A stretch of DNA of 64,000 nt from Panax quinquefolius (Eukaryota > Streptophyta > Magnoliopsida > Apiales > Araliaceae): NCBI GenBank assembly GCA_020205615.1, contig CM035164.1, positions 2,321,501-2,385,500 of the forward strand, written 5' to 3'. The translations under genes were made by a program, and so were the position numbers. Below are positions 47,403 through 59,906 of the stretch, piece by piece. The notes beneath the pieces are model-generated. The model saw nothing but the letters and a program-made list of their open reading frames with translations. It was not told where the DNA came from and searched no databases. How positions within the stretch are numbered: the stretch's first letter is position 1; each line of letters begins with the position of its first letter.

Positions 47403-47964
47403 TGTGACGCCCCCAAAATAGGTATACTTCACCCATTCTGAGTCGCCAGATAGATGGTACAGAACTTAAATACAAGCTTAATTTATACAACTCTTAAGTG
47501 TCATGCAGAATACGACAAAACATAAGCTGTGACTTTTAATACAAATATTGTCTTCTAGACAATATCCAAACTCAAAAGGAGTCCTCATTACAATTATTAT
47601 CATATTATTTCACAGAACAGTGAGGACTACTAATACACCATCTCAAACCATCACTCCGTTCCCCGACTAGTCCCAGCTATATTCTCATTTTCTAAAGAGA
47701 ACAGTGAAAGAAAAGGGTGAGCTCAACTAGCCCAGTAAGAAATATTATGACTAAGATAATGCAGAATAAATTATCCTTGACCTTCAACAGTATAACAAAT
47801 GATAGAATACAATAGACAACAAGTTTTAGATCAACAACTGCAGCGGAATAAGCAATCCATTGGAAGAATCAAGTAGAACATGATATCTACTATCTTCTAT
47901 GATTTAAAAGTTTACCATCAATTTTATCGCTGAGACTCAGCTTAATAAATAATCCACATCACTG

Positions 47965-48275
47965 CATTATCCATGCACTACGGGCCAAGGATATTCATTA
48001 GTATCGTGACCACGAATTATCCATGCACTACGGGCCAAGGAAATTCGTGTTTTCACCAATGGTCATGATCATGCCAAACAAAAATTCATCTTTGCACCCT
48101 TGGCCGAAGAGAACGCATGGTCATGATCACACCAACATCTATCCATAAATGCACTACGGGCCAATGAGGACTTTTACTACATCATTTGTAACATTACGGG
48201 TCATGATTATACCGAATAATCCCTATTCATAATCATACAAATCAACCGTCCATCTATGCACTACGGCCAAAGATG
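47965..48275. repeat. Repeated gcactacgggccaa motif in LTR E
   Basis: Four clear copies of atccatgcactacgggccaa or close variants plus one degenerate copy, spaced about 57-95 bp, each followed by gat or gag. Equivalent sets occur in the LTRs of A, B, C, D and G. Confidence 0.75.
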
Positions 48276-49301
48276 ACTTTCATCACAATATAAGCATGAG
48301 GATGATGAAAATGATATAAGAATTCAATTAAATGAAAGCAAAGATAAACTTTAAAGATTTATAATTTAATTTATCCAGAATTCAATAATGTCCAAATTAT
48401 TAACATGATACTGCTTTGTCGAGTAAAATTCAAGAATAATATTGTATAAAAAATGATTTGGAGCGAAAAGAAATTAATTTTTTTGTCATGAATAGTACTT
48501 CGGGTGAATAGGACCTAAGTGAATAGTACCCTACGATTAGTACTTCGGGAATAATTCTTTTTAAATAGTACCCCGTGAATAGTACTTTATAAATAATACC
48601 GTATTTATGAATAGTACTATATTTATGAATAGTGCCCATGAATAGTACTCTGTGAATAGTACTGTATGTATGAATAGTGCCGTATTAATGAATAGTACCC
48701 ATGAATAGTACTCTGGCATGAAAAGCTTAAACTTCAACAAGAATGTTCAGAAAAATATCATTGAGAAACGATACTAGATGAAGCGCAAATTTCAAGGATA
48801 TTCTACTAATTTCACAGATTATAAAAGCAATACTTCAACAAATGAGTGTAGAATTAGGTATGAAACGAAATAATATTACTTACATACTACAGAGTATGGA
48901 AGAAAATATTATTTCTTACGAATAATGAACAAAAATAATATCCCTTACGAGTACGAAAGAAATAATACCCCTTACGAATATTGAACGAAGATAATATTCC
49001 TTACAAATATAAAACGAAGATAATATTCCTTACGAATATTAAACAAAGATAATATTTCTTGAGAATATTGAACGAAAGAAAATTTCTCACGAATACGAAA
49101 AATAATATCGTAAGTGAATATGAAATAAATAATACCCCTTACTTTAGTAGAAGACTGGATACTGCAATAGTGAAGTTGCAGAATACTCTTCTTCTTTTTC
49201 TCTATTGTTTATCTCTCTATAACTTCTTTCTATAGCTTCTCTCTCTATAATTGCTCTTGTGAGTCTTAGTGAATTGGTGAGAATGAAAGAAGAATGAGTT
49301 T

Positions 49302-49310
49302 CTATTTATA
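49302..49310 (-). promoter_or_regulatory. TATA box of solo LTR E
   Basis: TATAAATAG on the minus strand in the standard LTR context. Confidence 0.6.
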
Positions 49311-50280
49311 GAAAAACATAGTTTTGATAATTGCACGTTTTGGAGCTCGAATTATTACAGTATAATACCTTCATCTTTTCCTCTATTTTTAATTTAGTCC
49401 TACAAGTATTATCAAACTTGCACCACCTCCCCTAATAGTACATGCATGTGAATCAATAGTTCCATTCATGTGGACAAATAGTTATATGCATGTGAACTAA
49501 TAGCAATTAATTATTCATTTATCCGATTAATTACATGATTTGTCAATTTAACCTCCAAAAATCAATTATTATTGAAATAAATGTCGATTTCCACTAACAC
49601 TAATAATCCCAACACAATGGAAATATTAATTTCATCTTTAATTAACACGAACTTATTCATCATTAATATTATAACTCACATTATTTAACAACCAAATCAT
49701 TCCCAGGAAAGAGGGGGATTTTTGATAAGGATTTCTCCCTATTGGCGGGCAATTTGGTTACCAAACCCCTTTCCTCGACAGAACTTTCTAGACATCGTCA
49801 ATAATGCAAATAATAATATGAATAACTCGGTTGTCTCAATTATTGATTTAAAAATATAAAATATTATGCAGATGATACCGTGACAATATTTGAATCAATA
49901 ATATGTAAGATATTATGCAACAATTACTGTAGCAATAATTGAGTATAACTGAGTGACTTCTCACGTAAGCATCAATAATCAATACTGTGTGCTACTATGC
50001 AACAACGCGTATTACTGTACTTTTACCACCCGGTATTTCAATAATTAACTGTAAAACTTTCGCCGTTATTTTTATAAAAGACATTTCTATCGTTTTCTAA
50101 CTCCGACAATATTTTCGTAGTGGGGTCCACCAATGATTTTGCCATCGTACAAATATTCCCTGTTAAAATGAATTCCTCGACCAATCGAATATTTTATAAC
50201 AACTTGCTTACTTTTCGAAATTTTCACATATCACCCTTATAAATACTTTCATTTCATAAAATTTGGGGTCTTACAATTGG

Positions 50281-50560
50281 GTTTTTAACTCCTGAAGTTC
50301 AATAGGAGCCATTCGATATGGGACTTTAGAAATGGGTTTTGTACCAGGTTGAAGGTCAATACATAATTCGATTTCACGCTCTGAGGGTAGGCCAAGAAGT
50401 TCTTCAGGGAATACGTTAGGAAATTTATTAACAATAGAAATAGCATTCAAATGTGACATATTTTTGTTTAAATCTATGACATGGGCTAAGAAAGCTTGAC
50501 ATCTATTTTTTAATAAATGAATAGCTTTATGGCTTGATATGACAGTGATTGACTTTAGTG
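50281..50560 (-). pseudogene. Element D reverse transcriptase, upstream part
   Basis: Encodes KFPNVFPEELLGLP, the REIELCIDLQPGTKPIS block and PYRMAPIELQELKTQL, the start of gypsy reverse transcriptase, ending at the LTR E insertion. Confidence 0.85.
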
Positions 50561-51029
50561 GTTTGGTTGCTTGAATTCACATAATAGGTTGGTTTGGAAT
50601 ATGAAAGCTAACAACCTTATGAAAATAATCAATTTTAGCATAATGAGTAGTTAACCAATCAATCCCTAAAATCACATCAAATGCAAATATTTTCAAAGAG
50701 ATAAGATCGACAGATAACGTGCGGTTGCCGATTTGAATCAAACAAGACTTATAAACAGTGGATGTAATGAAGGTTTCTCCCAACAGAGTTTCAACAGATA
50801 AGTCAAAGTCTAATTTCTCTGGAGTTAAATTTAAACATTGAGCGCAAGTAGGAGAAATAAAAGAATGGGTAGAACTGGTATCAAATAAGGTATAAACTTC
50901 GCAAGAGTTTATGATTAGTTTACCCGTGATAACCTCGTTTGGGCTCCTCACTTTTTGGGAGATCACGACAAACGTTCTCCCTTGAACTACTAGTTTTGTC
51001 TTGTCTGGGACGGCCTTTGGTGCCTCCAT
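50561..51029 (-). pseudogene. Element D aspartic protease
   Basis: An open frame (50577-51029, 150 codons) with active-site region LFDTSSTHSFIS: the glycine of DTG is replaced by serine, a change expected to abolish catalysis. The flap FDVILGIDWLTTH is intact. Only one base change (GGT to AGT) is needed, consistent with cytosine deamination on the other strand. Confidence 0.85.
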
Positions 51030-51521
51030 CCCAGCTTGACTTGACTTCGCTGCACGATAAAATCAGGCTAGGTGACCTTCTATTCTATAATTGTAACACG
51101 CTTTGGAATGCATAATGCAGTTTGGACTGATGTGTCCCTCCCTTCCGCATTTGAAGCATACGGTCGGTGGTCGTTCTCCTTTTTTAAAAACGGGTGCTGG
51201 TGCTGCTGTCCTTCCATCATTATTGAACCTTCTCTTCTTGAAATTTCCACTTCTATTGTCTTGGTCATGATTACCACCAAAGTGGTTACCATTTCTGGCA
51301 TGTTGATTCCTTCCACGTTTCTTGTTATCGCTTCGATGACTGATAACACTGATATTATTGATGTTTCGGCTGCTCTCTCTTAGTTGGGTTGACTCATTAT
51401 CATAGCGCTCCAATAACTGAGCCCTATTCACAACATCTGAATACAAGCAAAGTTTTTGAGAAATGAGGTATTGACTTATTTCAGGTTTCAAACATCTTAG
51501 AAACATCCTTGTCATACGCTC
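51030..51521 (-). pseudogene. Element D gag, downstream part
   Basis: Frame 51063-51515 covers MFLRCLKPEISQYL and the nucleocapsid with one good zinc knuckle CFKCGREGHISPNC; the second is lost (CYNYRIEGHLA). At 51521 gag is cut by element F; the amino-terminal part lies beyond the window. Confidence 0.85.
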
Positions 51522-53404
51522 TGTCAGGAATAAGCATGTGAATGTTATTCCTATTTATATATGATTTGAGTATGATATATATGAATGAATATGCAAGTAT
51601 GCTTGCATTAAGGAAAGCTGTAAAGTCCTTTGATAGATAATAGAAACATGTGTACAAGGACTTAGAATGAATTGATCAAGTATGTTAGGTTGATCCTACA
51701 TAAGCAAAACAACTTTGTAAAGTCTTTAAAAAGAAATAATGTACAAGGACTATAAACATAGAAAGATCAAGCATGTTAGGTTGATCTTATGATGTAATAG
51801 ATAGGCTTGTCTAATCGTCGAGCACTGCACCAGAAATCGGAGTCTGCCAGGAGAGTCAAGGAAAACTCGAGAGCTGTTAAGGCAGAATCGTAGTCTGCAA
51901 GATAGTAGATCTCGGAGTTTTTAGACTGCCAGGAGAAACGATGAAGGATCGTAGTGTGTCGAGTAGAACTTCCTCGGAGCCGAAGTCTGCTGAGGAAGTC
52001 ATGTTCAGAATCGTAGAGATAGCCTGCCTACGAGTCGACCGAACATCTGCCGAAGCCAAGTCAGAAACGTAGACTACACTCGGAGTCGTAGATTCTACTG
52101 ATGCTGAAGCCAAGTTAAGGACAGTAGACTACACTCTGAGTCGTAGATTATATTGATTACATGCAGAGATCGTAGTTGAGCAAGATCAGATGATGACAAC
52201 AAGCACAAGGCAGAAATCGTAGAGTGTCGAGATCTGATCTCGGAATCGTAGTGTGTGCACAACCAAAGCAGAATCATAGAGTGCAGAACTACGACCTCAA
52301 CAGATGTGCTCACAATGCCAAGGCAGAATCGTAGAGCAAATACTATTCTCAATAAATGAGCACTCCCAGAATATCCAAAGGAATGAAGCCTCTGGTTGGC
52401 ACTGCATAGATACATCCCACCTAAAGGAAACCAGAGAGCACTCAACGAATGGCGTGCAAGTTAACAGAAGATCTAAACACCAATCCAATAAGCATCAAGA
52501 TTGAGTTGTGAAGCCATTCGAGATGAAGTCCTCCACAAGGAGATCAGAAGAAGACTTCAGTAACTGACTAAGGAAAAGTCAGCAAGTGCAGTAGCTGTCA
52601 AGCAGACAGAAGACAACGATCTTGGGAGCTACCAGGATCGTAGTGTTTGCCAAACAAAGAAAGAACTGATGGAGTGCATACAGAGATACTGGAAAGCTCT
52701 TGAAGAACAAGGCTAAAGTGATTAAGCATTGGGTAAGTCCATTGATGATAAGTGAACGGGATATCACAAGGAGAAAGCGAGCTGGACACACCACAAATCT
52801 GAAGTGTCTTGCTATTCAGAAGGGGCCAGAACAAAGAAGTCAAGCCATAAGTATCTGAGAACTGTTGAGGCAAACAGAAGTGTTGAAGCACTGCACAAGA
52901 GAAGGAAGAGGTGTTCTACATTGAAGATCCAGTCAACACTCTTCAAGATCGTAGTGTTGTCTCTACCAGTCAACATGAAACTACGATCAGGTCCTATAAA
53001 GATATGCATCAGAATCGTAGAGTTCAAATAGCTGAAGACTGAAGCATTGGCAACGTTTTAATCTGAAGGATAATATTCGGACAAGAGCTTATTGAGAGCA
53101 TCGATGCAAAAGGATAACCTCTGATCGAGAAAACAGAAGGAGGAAATAAAGTCTTCTACCTGCCCAAAACATTAAAGTGACATCTTTGATGGGGTAGGTG
53201 AAAAAGTAGACTGCAGTGTCAGAAAAAGTATGACATGTCACATCAGCAGTCTACCTCAAACAACTCGAGATATATGAAGATATTTGAATAGCTTTCAACG
53301 GCTACTTTCCAACGGAAGGATTGGGAAGGAGTATAAATCAGCAAGAGCTTCAAAGATCGAGAGTTGCTGGAGTTGCCGAGTTTGGAGAAAAGGTGGACTG
53401 TTCT
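51522..53404 (+). repeat. Element F 5' LTR, first piece
   Basis: Matches 63237-64000 closely over the available 763 bp. It carries more than ten copies of ATCGTAG, mostly within gaatcgtagagtg or gatcgtagtgtg. Likely TATA box at 53332-53339. It breaks at GTTCT (53400-53404), where solo LTR G entered. Confidence 0.85.
53332..53339 (+). promoter_or_regulatory. Candidate TATA box of element F
   Basis: TATAAATC about 1.8 kb into the LTR, in a context (ggaaggag before, agcaagagctt after) without repeats. Solo LTR G is inserted about 65 bp downstream, near the expected transcription start. Confidence 0.45.
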
Positions 53405-53864
53405 TGTAAGACCCCAATTTTTTTTAATAAAGATGATTTTTCTATAAATTTCATTTTTTAAATATTATGGAGTAAATTTGTTATAATGTTATAGTTGTGG
53501 GTAATATTTATAAATTTTGTAAAGTACACAAGTTGTTATATAATATTCGAATTGTCGGGGAATATTCGTACGACGACATAATTATTGGTGGACCCCACAA
53601 CGGAATTATTATCGGATTGAGAAAACGACAAAAATATTTTTTATGAAAATAACGGCGGTAGTTTTATCGTTGTTACTGTTGAACTACTCGGTAGTAAAAG
53701 TACAGTAATACGCGTGGTTGCATAGTAGCACATGGTATTGATTATTGATGCTTATGTGAAAAGTTATCTCAGTTTTGTTTCATTATTTTTATATATATTC
53801 ATATATATATATATATATGATTGATATTTATATATATTTTATATATGTAAAGTTGACATGTGGG

Positions 53865-53942
53865 GGGTAGGGGAAAGAAAAAAGAAAGAGAGATGTCGGG
53901 TAGGGGAAAGAAAAAAGAAAGAGAGATGTCGGGTGGGGGAAG
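53865..53942 (+). repeat. 37-bp duplicated purine-rich unit in LTR G
   Basis: Two copies of gtaggggaaagaaaaaagaa followed by agagagatgtcgg, in direct tandem. Confidence 0.85.
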
Positions 53943-54257
53943 AAAATCTAGTCATGGGTGGTGTGAAAAGAGTACAATTATTATTATTATATATTTATAC
54001 ATGTGCCTTAAAGGATGGTGGGAGTATTATATGTTTTGTATATTTGATAGTTGAAATTTTGGCTGAGATGGTAATCACGGGGGGTAAAGACTTATGAGTT
54101 ATCAAAGGCGTTATATATATATAATATATCATATATATATATTTTATTTAAAAGATTTTGTTTTATTAGAATATTTTATTAAATCCATCCTAATCATTGC
54201 TTAAAAGTAAATCAATCTGGACCGTTCATGGATTAGTTACTATGCAGTCCATTCTTC

Positions 54258-54266
54258 TATAAATAG
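54258..54266 (+). promoter_or_regulatory. TATA box of solo LTR G
   Basis: TATAAATAG on the plus strand followed by aagctcattcc, as in element C. Confidence 0.6.
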
Positions 54267-55862
54267 AAGCTCATTCCTTCATAATTTCTTATGAATTCAC
54301 TGAAGCTTTAGAGAGAGAAATTATAGAGAAACTATAGAAAAGTATTCTGCTACTTCCCTACTCTTATATTCAGTTTCTTTTACGATAAGGGGTGTTATTT
54401 CTTTTGTATTCATAAAGAGAACTTTTGTTATTCCATTATTTATTATTATGTTGAAATAACCAGTATACACGGACTACCCTATACTTGGTGACATTCTTCT
54501 ATTATTCTGTCTTTATTATTATGTTGGAATATCATGTCATGCGTTTTCACGCTGCACTGGTTCCATCTTTATTATTATTACATTGGAATATCGTATGCAT
54601 GCGTTTCTGTGGGACTGGTTTCATCTTTATTATTATTACATTGGAATATCCTCAGATATGCGCTTTTTACGCTTGGACCGGTTCCGCTGTATTATTCATT
54701 GGAACATCCTGCTTGCAATTAATTTCACCAAGCTCGGTTCCATTTACTTATTATTATGTTGAATAACTCGCCTATGCGGCAATCGCATGCATAGTGATTT
54801 CTTTTGTTATTCCATTCGTTATTATACTCAGTTGGTTAAAGTTTTGACTTCTATACTCCATGAAATTAGTGAAATATCCTTGATATTTGCGCTTCATCCA
54901 GTATATTTTCATGGAAATATTCTTATGAGCATTCTTGAATTTTACTCTACAAAACAGTATCATGTTGACAATTTGGACATTATTGATTCATGGATAAATT
55001 AATTCTTGAACTTGTTTTATTGAATTCTTATATCATTGTCATTATCCTCATGTTTATATTATGTTGAAAGTCATCTGTGGCCTGTAATGCATAGATGGAC
55101 TTGGTATGATTATGACCAGGGATTATTCGGTGTAATCATGACCGTAATATTACAAATGATGTGGGAAAAATCTTCATTGGCCCGTAGTGCATTGATGGAT
55201 AGTTGTTGGCATGATCATGACCATTAATGAATACACAAATATTCTTGGCCCGTAGTGCATGGATAATTATGGTCGTGATGCTAAAGAATATCCTTGGCCA
55301 TAGTGCAGGGGTGATTCGATGATGTGGATTATTTATTAAGCTGAGTCCCAGCGATAAAAGTCATGAAAAACCTTTTAAATCATAGAAGATAGTAGATTTT
55401 ATTCTCTACTTGACTCTTCTAATGGATTGCTTGTTCCGCTGTAGTTAAACTTGATGTTGTTATATTTTATCAATTTAACACTGTTGAAGGCTAATGATAA
55501 TTTATTCTGTATTATCTTAGTCATAATATTTCTTACTGGGCTAGTTGAGCTCACCCTTTCTTTCACTGTTCTATTCAGGAAATGAGAATATAGCTGGGAC
55601 GAGTCGGGGAATGGAGTGATGGACCAGATGATAGTATTAGTAGTCCTCACTATTCTGTGAAATAGTGTGTTAACAATTGTAATGAGGACTCCTTTTGAGT
55701 TTGTATAATCTCTAGTAGACAATAATTGTATTCAAACTCACAGTTATGTTTTGTCGTATTGTACACGACAGTTATATTATAAATTGTATTTGAATTCTGT
55801 ACCATGTATCTGGCGACCCAAGATGGGTGATGTATACCTAATTTTGGGGGTGTCACAGTTCT

Positions 55863-56963
55863 AAACATGTGAGATAGTGAGTCTGAAGGCTCACTCTACG
55901 ATCCACCAAGAACACTTAGAGTCAGATAAAGAAAGAAGTAGAAGTGAGAGTTCTACTACATGAAGAGTGTTCTGAACTGCCGAGAGAAAAAAGAGCATCA
56001 TGTCATCTTGATGTCCATCATGGGAAGACTCTAAGTACCATAGAGAAGAGCTCACAGTTATCTTAGCAAGTCTATCATGAGAAGGCATCAAGTATCAAGA
56101 AGGGAGATCACAAACGCCATCATGGTGGCAAGCATGAGAAAGTTTCTAAGTACCTAGTAGAAGAATTTACAGTCATCTTAGAAACCAATCATGTGCAGCC
56201 ATCACGTATCAAGAGGATTGATCTTCAAGGCAGTTCATCCAAGGGATTATCAGAGGAGGTTGAGTAACTGAATAAGCTGAGCATCATGCAACACTCAACT
56301 ACACTTCAAGGATGATCACGCCAAGCTGTTAAGTACAGAAGATGTTCAAAGCATAAAGACATCTTAGCAGCTCAGCACCAACTCCAACAAACAAACAAAC
56401 AACTCAACAAGAAGCCAGGGCCTAAGGTGTCCTTGTCCGGAGGGACTAAACAAAGTTCCAAGCCTGCTGGGCTTGAAGAGTTCCTAGGGAACTAGAGAAG
56501 TTGCAAGGCTGCTGGCCTTGAAGAGTTCTTACTGAACGGAAGTCCCAAGGCTGCTGGCATTGAAGGAATCTTAGTGATTCAGGGTGCTGCCCTTCCTTAG
56601 TGGAAATCCTGCTAGTTGAAAGCAGATGAGTGGATTAGGAGCTTGAGTCTCTGAACCACTTAAAACCCCTTGTGTATTTTACATTATGTCATTTACATTA
56701 TGCCTATTAACTGCTATAACTGTTATGTATGTTTTAACTACTTACAAATGAACTAACTCTACGAACAATGTATGTATGATTATGAATATATCAATGAAGG
56801 GGATCTTTTACTTATTCCGCTGTGCTTGAAAAGATTCTTATGTTTGTCATATGCTAATTTAATAGTAATACAAAATAAAAGAGAAAAGTATTTGAAATTA
56901 AAAAAGGATCTATTCAACCCCCCCCCCCCTTTCTAGATCTATTGTACTCTTTGGGAACTAACA
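55863..56963 (+). repeat. Element F 5' LTR, second piece
   Basis: Continues from 53404 after solo LTR G. Contains repeated blocks such as catcatg...aagtatcaagaagg (55990-56220) and ggctgctggc...gaagagttc (56455-56560), a C-run of 10 at 56920-56929, and ends GGAACTAACA. Confidence 0.8.
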
Positions 56964-56965
56964 AT

Positions 56966-56977
56966 TGGTATCAAAGC
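56966..56977 (+). promoter_or_regulatory. Primer-binding site of element F
   Basis: TGGTATCAAAGC, two bases after the LTR end, complementary to initiator tRNA-Met. Confidence 0.9.
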
Positions 56978-59906
56978 GAGTTCTCATGCTATATTCAAAA
57001 GCTAATCGCTTTGAGTCGATCCTGAAGCACAAACATTGTTCTAAACTTAGTTTAGTAGTAAGTCACTTGTTATATGCAGATGATCTCACACGTTGGAAAT
57101 ACTGTGTACAGGTTAAATGTGTATATACACCTGAAGCTGCTCAGATTGGTCCACGTTCTTGACCGTCATATCAACAAGACTAATCCTTTTTTGTAGTCAA
57201 TCTTGTAGTCTAACGACCAGGCTAGAAAGCTCAAGAGACATCCACAGAAAAGAGTCAAACATCCTCTAGCCTGAAATGATGAAAAGGTTATACATGCAAA
57301 GAAATGCTTATCCAGAGAAGAAAGAAGAACTTCTCAAACTTGTATTCAGCCAACCAAAGAATCGGATGTAAACCTTACAAACCGAAAAGATGTCAAAAGA
57401 ACTAAAGATCTTTGAGATTCTCTTAGCACGCATCTTCAAGGCCACGGCCCGATTGATTAAAGGCCAACAAGAGCAACAAGTCATCGAGAGCAAATGTGAA
57501 GCTATGCACATCAATACCTAAACTCGATTATATTAAAGATAAATGATCATAAAAACCGACAAAAAAAGGTACTTCCTCACTATTATACTTGTGTACATCA
57601 TAAATGCACCTTCTTATGAACTATACACGATGATACATCAAGGAGTTATAATCTACCTAAAAAGGTGAAGAGAGAAAGTACCCTGAGGATGGAAATTTAA
57701 ATGTCTACAAACTTTCTCTCCACCCAAGTTTTAGGTTAATGATGACATCTTGAAAGAAATCTGAAATAGGTCATAAGCATATCAAAGGTTAAATCAATTT
57801 TTATGTGGAGTAATCTTTGTTGATGGGTTAGTATGAATGTACAAACCTATGTTCTAAATGTTTGATAACCCACAGAGTATGATCAGTTCTACAAGTGTAT
57901 TTTGATGATCTGTAGAAACTGATCACCTCCATAAATTAACAAGATACACATAAATCGTAGAGTTGATTTTCACTATGTGAACACTCAAACATTGTGAACA
58001 TAACCCAGCAAATGATGAAACCATCAAAGAGAAAGAGTGTGTTATTAAAATGACAAATCTTACACACACTCACCTTCATGCATCTCAAAATGTATTATCT
58101 AAAACTAGTTGCATGCATGAATATGTCTGTTGGTGATAAATGTGATGATTATCCAAATATGAGGAACATGGGTTTAGAAAACTAACCTAGCAGGACCCAT
58201 TTAATTGTGGGTACCAAAAATAGAAATGTATCTAACCTGCAGGTACTTGGTCTGTCTGACCACACTAAGGAATGCTGAAGCAGAAGACTTCAGTCAAGAA
58301 GACTCAACCAGTAGAAGGCTAAGGACTGTTCAGAAATGATTCTGATAAAATTCCTATATGTCCAAGCCTATCCTCGAAGACCCACTGAGCTAAACTAAAT
58401 GAAGCTCACATGGTTGCTAATCTGTATATGGAAGCAAGCCATGCAACCAAAGATGAAAAGGGTCTTATATGCTCAAATCAGGCAAAGCAAACTATATGAG
58501 AAGAATCCTCAAGGAAGCTCACGTCAGAGGATCATCGAGCATCAGTCGAGAGGAACTCATTACGGGAGCAGAACTTCACACTCACAAGACTGACAAAGAA
58601 GACTACGTTTGTAGTGCTGTCAAATGATCGTAGAGTTATCAATCCTGAAAATATCCATGCCTACGATACAGGGAAGTCTAAGTGATAATGGTGATTCCAA
58701 TCAGAAGGAGTTATGCAAGGCTGCCTTCTAATACACATGTAGAAAAGGGAATCACATCTATCTGAGAAAATAACATCAACCATAGGGAGCAGTGATCTGT
58801 CAAGAAACAACAACACTGAGATATACTATGAAGCAGTATACCAGCTACAGAGTCTCAAAACTTTGTGGCTGATAAACCAAATGAAGATCCTTAGTCAGTA
58901 GGAACGTCTCAAAACGTACTACTGATAACCTATCAGCCACCCAACTCAAAATCGTGGAGTGCCTACGATCAAACATCTGATCGCAGTGTAGAAGCAAGAG
59001 GACACCACGATTATAACAAATGCAATTGTCCGAAGTTGGTAGAGGACCTCCCCAACAGAAAAGGTCAAAAGAGATGTCAGTGCAAATAACTCCTAAAGTA
59101 CTTCATCTGGAAAGCGCCTCAGGGACAAACCTGACCCTTAGCTCACTCTAAGAGGTTGGCCCTTCTTGAGCTACCTTAACCCAGAAGAATTACTTGATCA
59201 AATTCATCTCAAGGACCAAGACAGTCAACGATCGCAGAGTAGAGTTTGAGAGAACTCAACGATCGTAATGTAACTTCAACTATCGTAGTGCAACCTCAGC
59301 GATCGTAGAAGCAGACTCGACGATCTCAGTCTTACCAGAGGACACTCCAGTACACAAGGAGCTTGGAAAATGGGCAAATTGCTCAACCATTCAGACTATG
59401 AGGAGATAAGTTAGAATATATCAGTGATCAAGTTATGCTGCATCAAGATGAGGATAAATGTCCAAAGCATCCACTGCAGCATCTCTCAAAAGTTGATCGT
59501 TGAGTCAACAAAGGAAAAGGTAGAGTCCATAGCTGCTCTACCATGCTACTCTATGAACCAAAAAGGTCAACGGTCAATCCACGTCAATTAACAGTCTACT
59601 CTCCTAAAGGAATTATCTAACTGAAAAGTTATGGGGAGTTACAGCTCATTACTGGACATCGTACAACTAATGGTTGGTTGACATATCACTGATTATGCAG
59701 AGTTAGAAGGAAATGTCATTAAAACAAATTCAAAATCTGCAAACAGTTATCAAAAACCATCGAACCTTTCTCCCTCCCATTTTCAAACCCTAGAATCCTC
59801 ATCGAAGCCAAAATCTATTAATCCTCTAGAGCCTTGCCCAAATCACAATCAGCCAGCCCTCATAGAATCCTCTGAATCATATACCTATATTCCTCGAACT
59901 ATTCAA
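56978..59906 (+). pseudogene. Element F leader and residual gag-protease region
   Basis: About 2.9 kb where gag-pol should lie, but only scraps are readable. At 58185-58260 the plus strand reads LAGPI, stop, LWVPK and then CRYLVCL, resembling the gag-protease junction of SIRE-type polyproteins just before the DSGCS protease motif. A 43-codon open stretch at about 57392-57523 (MSKELKIFEILLARIF start) is unassigned. No YVDD, GKGSF or DDE motif was found, so reverse transcriptase and integrase are taken as deleted. ATCGTAG motifs recur at 57954, 58627, 59282 and 59302. I found nothing else to annotate here. Confidence 0.5.

Larger units (their letters stand above)
47403..50275 (-). mobile_element. 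Solo LTR E in element D reverse transcriptase
   Basis: 2873 bp, tgtgacgccccc to ggggtcttaca, flanked by ATTGG (47398-47402, 50276-50280). No internal sequence. It shares the gtgaatagtac array (48487-48720) and gcatgtgaa repeats (about 49440-49505) with element D's LTR, but has an extra block of cgaata...aataatatcc repeats (48910-49140). TATA box 49302-49310. Confidence 0.95.
53405..55857 (+). mobile_element. Solo LTR G in element F 5' LTR
   Basis: 2453 bp, TGTAAGACCCC to GGGGGTGTCACA, flanked by GTTCT (53400-53404, 55858-55862). Tekay-type, same family as C's LTR but with a distinct segment 53783-54175 that holds TA repeats and a duplicated 37-bp purine-rich unit (about 53865-53940, ggggaaagaaaaaagaaag). 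TATA box 54258-54266. It keeps clean copies of ggcccgtagtgcat that are scrambled in B and C. Confidence 0.95.

Noticed and set aside
52095..52891. Minus-strand open stretches in element F's LTR (up to 116 codons)
   Set aside because: They arise because the LTR has repeated low-complexity words without stops on that strand; several frames are open at once and none matches a family.
53858..54097. Small charged protein in solo LTR G
   Set aside because: It comes from the duplicated 37-bp purine-rich unit; two frames are equally open, and related LTRs lack it.
56965..57162. Possible reverse transcriptase motif (LLYADD) just after element F's primer site
   Set aside because: Only four residues resemble the catalytic box; surrounding sequence has none of the other reverse transcriptase blocks, and the position is too close to the LTR.
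58727..58770. Zinc-knuckle-like TCRKGNHIYL in element F
   Set aside because: Only one cysteine and one histidine fit, spacing is wrong, and it lies downstream of the WVPK-like junction, the reverse of the expected order.
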